From Brevibacillus parabrevis (GTDB taxonomy: Bacteria > Bacillota > Bacilli > Brevibacillales > Brevibacillaceae): a DNA stretch of 63,959 nucleotides. The notes beneath the pieces are model-generated. The model was not told the DNA's origin. It did no database searches and saw only the letters and a list, made by a program, of their open reading frames with translations. Positions 61,033 through 63,959 of the stretch are shown here, piece by piece. A program made the translations under genes and the position numbers. The stretch is taken from contig NZ_RHHV01000029.1 in NCBI RefSeq assembly GCF_003710905.1, positions 1-63,959 of the forward strand, in the 5' to 3' direction. Position 1 is the stretch's first letter, and each line of letters begins with the position of its first letter.

Positions 61033-61497
61033 TTACTTCAACAAGATAGCCGCAATCATCTGCTTTAAAATATTTGCCCGCAAACGATCTCGCAATTCAG
61101 CATCCAAAGTCAAAACATTTCGTGAGGTTGCGATTTTCATCAAGGTCGCTTCCCTGACATTGACCAGTCCTTCTTCGAACAGCCTTTCCACAATCGCGTT
61201 CCCCACACTCTGCGAAATGCTTTCTCCAATCAGTTCCTCGGTCAGCAATTCCTGCAATCGCGCCTTGCTCACAATCTGTACCTTGCGAATGCGGATGTAA
61301 CCCCCGCCTCCACGCTTGCTTTCTACAATGTACCCTTTTTGTACAGTAAATCGCGTGTTGATGACGTAATTGATTTGCGACGGTACACATTGAAATAAGT
61401 CGGCAAGCTCACTACGCTGGATCTCGACCGAGCCATTAGGACTTTGTGTCAAAATGCCTTTCAAGTGCTGTTCAATGATGTCCGAGATGTTACGCAA
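61033..61497 (-). CDS. ctsR: transcriptional repressor CtsR
   Basis: 154 aa starting at a TTG (61497) that has AGGAGGCG 5 nt upstream. Winged-helix N-terminal half with the Gly-rich wing ESKRGGGGYIRIRK, the heat-sensing tip, and a C-terminal four-helix domain that McsB targets. Represses its own operon, clpP and other Clp genes at low temperature. The operator at 61535-61551 confirms autoregulation. Confidence 0.97.
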   Translation of the reverse strand: MRNISDIIEQHLKGILTQSPNGSVEIQRSELADLFQCVPSQINYVINTRFTVQKGYIVESKRGGGGYIRIRKVQIVSKARLQELLTEELIGESISQSVGNAIVERLFEEGLVNVREATLMKIATSRNVLTLDAELRDRLRANILKQMIAAILLK

Positions 61498-61534
61498 GTC
61501 ATCGCCTCCTATTCCATATGTGTCATCTACTGAC

Positions 61535-61583
61535 TTTGACTATCTTTGACTTTAATTATAATGGGTTTATGGCGCCCTTGCAA
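61535..61583 (-). promoter_or_regulatory. CtsR operator and sigma-A promoter of ctsR-mcsA-mcsB-clpC
   Basis: On the minus strand AGTCAAAGATAGTCAAA (61535-61551) fits the CtsR box consensus (RGTCAAA-NAN-RGTCAAA) exactly. Just upstream TTGCAA (61578-61583) and TATAAT (61555-61560) are 17 bp apart, so the operator covers the transcription start. The remaining 130 bp up to the HAD gene contain only its terminator. Confidence 0.92.
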
Positions 61584-61720
61584 GTGATCCATACACTTTC
61601 TAGTGTGGGCAAAATCCGGTCGCTTGAAACCATGCAAAACAGTCAGGTGGCGAGCCTTTTGTCGGGCATAAGCGACAAGCGTTGCGCTCTTTTTACGAAA
61701 ATGTCGGGTTGCTAAGTATG

Positions 61721-61749
61721 AAAAAAACCACTCCCCTAAAGGAATGGTT
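61721..61749 (-). terminator. terminator after the HAD phosphatase
   Basis: AACCATTCC / GGGGAGTGGTT (61727-61749) with T7 on the minus strand, about 11 bp after the stop. Confidence 0.9.
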
Positions 61750-61759
61750 ATGTCAGGCT

Positions 61760-62434
61760 CTATGATTTGGTGTCGATCGCTGGCAAATGATCCAGCAATT
61801 GCGGGAAATCTGTAATGATCATATCGGCGCCATCCAGCTCTCCCGGTTTGGCAAAGCCAAAGTCGCAACCGATTGTAAACAAGCCGTTTGCTGTCCCGGC
61901 CTCGATATCCGAGTGACGATCCCCCACCATGTACGCGTGCGCGATGTCATAGTCAGAGAGGAGCTTTGCCACCAGATCATTTTTCGAGCGCGTACGGAAC
62001 CTTCCTGCGGAGTACAAATCCGTCAACAGCGGTTTTAGTCCATACTCCTGGCATATGGCCTCGATGTACTCCTCTTGCCCGTTGCTCGCGACAAACAGAG
62101 GAATCCCCTGGGCGTGAAGCTGTTCCAGAGTTGACCTCACTCCTGGGTATAAATCGGTCACTTTTTCCTTCAGCAAGGCAATTTCATTTTCCAACAAAAA
62201 AGTATCTGCGGCGTGGACTGCTTCTTCACTTGCTCCTGGCAACAGCTTTTGCCAAACTTGCTCGATGGTCATTCCCAGTACATTGACCAGGTCTTCCTCG
62301 CTCGGCGTCTCGCCTTGCCACAAGCCTGTTTCTCTCAATCGTTCAAACGTCCGCACAAAGGCGGGCGTCGACAACTTTTCCGTTTGCAGCAATGTGCCAT
62401 CCATGTCGAAGAAAATAGCAAACGGTATACTCAT
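61760..62434 (-). CDS. HAD-superfamily hydrolase (phosphoglycolate phosphatase-like)
   Basis: 224 aa from the ATG at 62434 (AGGAGGTT upstream). HAD motif I FFDMDGTLL (Asp10, Asp12), motif II ASNG, motif III Lys in RSKNDLV, motif IV GDRHSDIEAG, with a helical C1 cap between I and II. Subfamily IA; the likeness is to pyrophosphatase PpaX and phosphoglycolate phosphatase, but the substrate is not determined. Downstream of the glycosyltransferase by 31 bp, possibly one transcript. Confidence 0.88.
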   Translation of the reverse strand: MSIPFAIFFDMDGTLLQTEKLSTPAFVRTFERLRETGLWQGETPSEEDLVNVLGMTIEQVWQKLLPGASEEAVHAADTFLLENEIALLKEKVTDLYPGVRSTLEQLHAQGIPLFVASNGQEEYIEAICQEYGLKPLLTDLYSAGRFRTRSKNDLVAKLLSDYDIAHAYMVGDRHSDIEAGTANGLFTIGCDFGFAKPGELDGADMIITDFPQLLDHLPAIDTKS

Positions 62435-62465
62435 AGGCAACCTCCTGTCAGTGCTTCCGAGAACA

Positions 62466-63587
62466 TTAGTCTGTTTCAGCCTGCACCATGCTCATGTCGT
62501 CCAAAATAAATTCGGCGATGCGCTGAGCGGCATCCGGCTTTGATATTTTTTGTCCCATGCGTCGCATATAGTCAACTTTTGATGGACTGTGCAACAATTC
62601 ATCGATAAAGTAAATGAGCTGCTCCGACAAATTGGCATGTACAGCACAGCCGTTGTTCAACAGGAAGTGGCTGTTCCGTTCTTCCTGTCCAGGCAACGGG
62701 TTGTAAATAATCATCGGCACCCGTTTGCTCATGACCTCGGCTGAGGTCAGTCCGCCAGATTTGGTCACGATTAAATCGGCAACCTCCAGATACTCGTGAA
62801 AATTGTTGATAAATTTAAGCGGGACTACCTCGTGACGATAGCTTCTGTTCGTCACTTTTTTGTACAGCTTCTCGTTGGTTCCGGTCAACACAAACGTTTT
62901 CAGCGGAAGGTTGATCGCTTCCAGCCCATCGAGGACCTTTTCCATCGAACCAAGGCCAAGACCTCCACCAGAGAGAATAATGCATTTTTGCTCCGGTACA
63001 AGTCCAAGCTTTTGCCTGATCTCATTGGCGTCGAGTGGAGTGCGGAATTTATGCATAATAGGAATCCCCATGGGAATGAACTTCTGGTGATCTTGTCGGT
63101 AAATATCAACCAGATAGTACAGCTGTTCATGCCCAATGAAGTAGTAATTGATATGATGATTAATCCATGACGGGTGGATCGTATAGTCCGTAATGATTGT
63201 ATAGATCGGCTCGGTCCAGTCATTTCTGCCCTTCAGTACGGACAGCATACAGCTGGCAAAAGGGTGCGTCGCAATAAACGCGTCCGGCTGAACACTGTTA
63301 ATCAGTTTCTTCAACTTGTTTGCCAATAACTTATTCATCAGGACGTTCATATCAAAAAAGCGGCTTTTTTCGGTATTATGGTAAATTCTCCCCCACATTT
63401 TGGGTGAAAGTCTCAACAAGTTCATGTAACTTTCCAGCAAGATCTTGTGAAATGTGGGACTGATATATTCCAGCGTATCGATGATCATAGATGTACAACC
63501 ATTCTCAGCCAGGCTTTCCTGCATTGCTCTCGCTGCCTGATTGTGACCGTTACCGATGGAAGCGGAAAAGATTAGAATTTTTTTCAT
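62466..63587 (-). CDS. MGDG synthase/UgtP-type glycosyltransferase
   Basis: 373 aa, GT28 family. N-terminal domain starts KKILIFSASIGNGHNQAARA, the MGDG-synthase nucleotide fold, with ATHPFASCM; C-terminal domain has ILSGGGLGLGSM and ADLIVTKSGGLTSAEVMSK, NPLPGQEERN for UDP-sugar binding. Related enzymes make glycosyl-diacylglycerols, which serve as lipoteichoic-acid anchors, and in some species report UDP-glucose to the division machinery. Exact sugar and acceptor cannot be read. GAAGGAGAA before the ATG; first protein gene after the rRNA operon. Confidence 0.87.
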   Translation of the reverse strand: MKKILIFSASIGNGHNQAARAMQESLAENGCTSMIIDTLEYISPTFHKILLESYMNLLRLSPKMWGRIYHNTEKSRFFDMNVLMNKLLANKLKKLINSVQPDAFIATHPFASCMLSVLKGRNDWTEPIYTIITDYTIHPSWINHHINYYFIGHEQLYYLVDIYRQDHQKFIPMGIPIMHKFRTPLDANEIRQKLGLVPEQKCIILSGGGLGLGSMEKVLDGLEAINLPLKTFVLTGTNEKLYKKVTNRSYRHEVVPLKFINNFHEYLEVADLIVTKSGGLTSAEVMSKRVPMIIYNPLPGQEERNSHFLLNNGCAVHANLSEQLIYFIDELLHSPSKVDYMRRMGQKISKPDAAQRIAEFILDDMSMVQAETD

Positions 63588-63682
63588 GCCTATTCTCCTT
63601 CATAACCTTGCCTCGCCTACTCCAACGCCTGGATCAGGTACCTTCTCATGTTAGTCTACCCCCAGACCGATCTGCAAGAGGG

Positions 63683-63716
63683 AACTTGTCGGTCGATCGA
63701 CCTAACTTGTCGACAA
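63683..63716. repeat. palindrome with phased direct repeats
   Basis: A perfect 12-bp palindrome GGTCGATCGACC (63691-63702) lies between two copies of AACTTGTC (63683-63690 and 63704-63711), 21 bp apart or two helical turns; the second copy runs into a 10-bp palindrome TTGTCGACAA (63707-63716). It sits between the rRNA terminator and the glycosyltransferase gene, near a weak promoter-like TTGCAG / TAACAT on the minus strand. Looks like an operator; no regulator is assigned. Confidence 0.55.
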
Positions 63717-63764
63717 AAAATTCACTCGTTACCAATAGGCACTAAAGCTGTCGTACCCTTAAAT

Positions 63765-63801
63765 ACAAAAACCTCCTTACCCATTGTTGGGCAAAGAGGT
63801 T
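63765..63801 (-). terminator. rRNA operon terminator
   Basis: Minus-strand AACCTCTTTGCCCA / TGGGTAAGGAGGTT (63770-63801) with two G-U pairs and T5 after it, about 50 nt past the 23S 3' end. Confidence 0.92.
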
Positions 63802-63849
63802 CGTTTCATTCCCTGAAAACTGAATACGCATGATTGCTAAGCATGTGTG
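63802..63849 (-). other. 23S rRNA 3' flank with processing-stem strand
   Basis: The minus strand reads GCGTATTCAGTTTTCAGGGAATG here, the usual 3' strand of the 23S precursor stem (complementary to CCTTGAAAACTGAATA types found before 23S). Such stems are cut by Mini-RNase III, whose gene is at 46000-46401. No 5S gene is present between here and the terminator. Confidence 0.6.
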
Positions 63850-63959
63850 GATAAGTCCTCGACCGATTAGTATTCGTCAGCTCCACGCGTTACCGCGCTT
63901 CCACACCGAACCTATCAACCTCATCGTCTATGAGGGGTCTTACCAGCTTGCACTTTGGG
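63850..63959 (-). rRNA. 23S ribosomal RNA, 3' end (partial)
   Basis: The minus strand shows the conserved end of 23S rRNA, with GCTGACGAATACTAATCGGT followed by CGAGGACTTATCC. About 110 nt are inside the window and the gene continues beyond the right edge. The exact 3' end is uncertain by a few bases. Confidence 0.97.

Noticed and set aside
63588..63849. Possible 5S rRNA or tRNA genes after 23S
   Set aside because: No 5S core sequence, tRNA cloverleaf or CCA end could be recognised; only a terminator and the palindromic repeats are visible.
1..63959. Mobile elements, CRISPR arrays, prophage or defence genes
   Set aside because: No transposase, integrase, regularly spaced repeat or phage-like gene was seen; gene order is close to the B. 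subtilis core throughout.

Overview
The window reads as chromosomal backbone of an endospore-forming Bacillota, most likely Brevibacillus or a close relative in Paenibacillaceae. The reasons are the B. subtilis-like gene order, the sporulation and germination genes gerD, kbaA, pdaB and cwlD, the ctsR-mcsA-mcsB-clpC operon, Gram-positive T-box and L10 leaders, and moderate GC. The genus is an inference from protein likeness and order, not a search result. Almost everything is on the minus strand, so transcription runs from high to low coordinates. The window starts inside the 5' end of a 16S rRNA gene and ends inside the 3' end of a 23S rRNA gene, both on the minus strand, so two co-oriented rRNA operons bracket about 63.7 kb of housekeeping genes.

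In the direction of transcription: 23S 3' end and rRNA terminator; an MGDG/UgtP-type glycosyltransferase and a HAD phosphatase; the CtsR-controlled heat-shock operon ctsR-mcsA-mcsB-clpC; radA and disA (DNA damage and c-di-AMP); pssA (phospholipid); a small plus-strand gene with no firm function (52974-53369); yacL-type PIN/TRAM, ispD, ispF, gltX; a T-box leader with cysE-cysS, then mrnC, rlmB, yacP/rae1 and sigH; rpmG-secE-nusG; rplK-rplA; the L10 leader with rplJ-rplL; an rsmC-like methyltransferase; rpoB-rpoC; then rplGB-rpsL-rpsG-fusA-tuf.

Two genes, an EamA transporter and a truncated haemoglobin, sit between tuf and the long S10/spc/alpha ribosomal cluster (rpsJ to rplQ, including secY, adk, map, infA, rpmJ and rpoA). 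After it come the vitamin-transporter energizing module ecfA1-ecfA2-ecfT, truA, rplM-rpsI, and a sporulation group: cwlD, an Mrp/SalA ATPase, gerD, kbaA, pdaB and a SpoIIM-like membrane protein. A small conserved-looking gene precedes the next 16S.

Most genes are recognised with high confidence. I found no insertion sequence, prophage, CRISPR array, tRNA or obvious defence system. The items that deserve a second look are mainly regulatory RNA: a structured leader at the start of the S10 operon, an attenuator-like hairpin before rpoB, hairpins before rplM, rplK, rplA and tuf, a palindromic repeat cluster next to the rRNA terminator, and an rRNA operon end that shows a terminator but no 5S gene. 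The least understood protein genes are those at 52974-53369 and 266-499.
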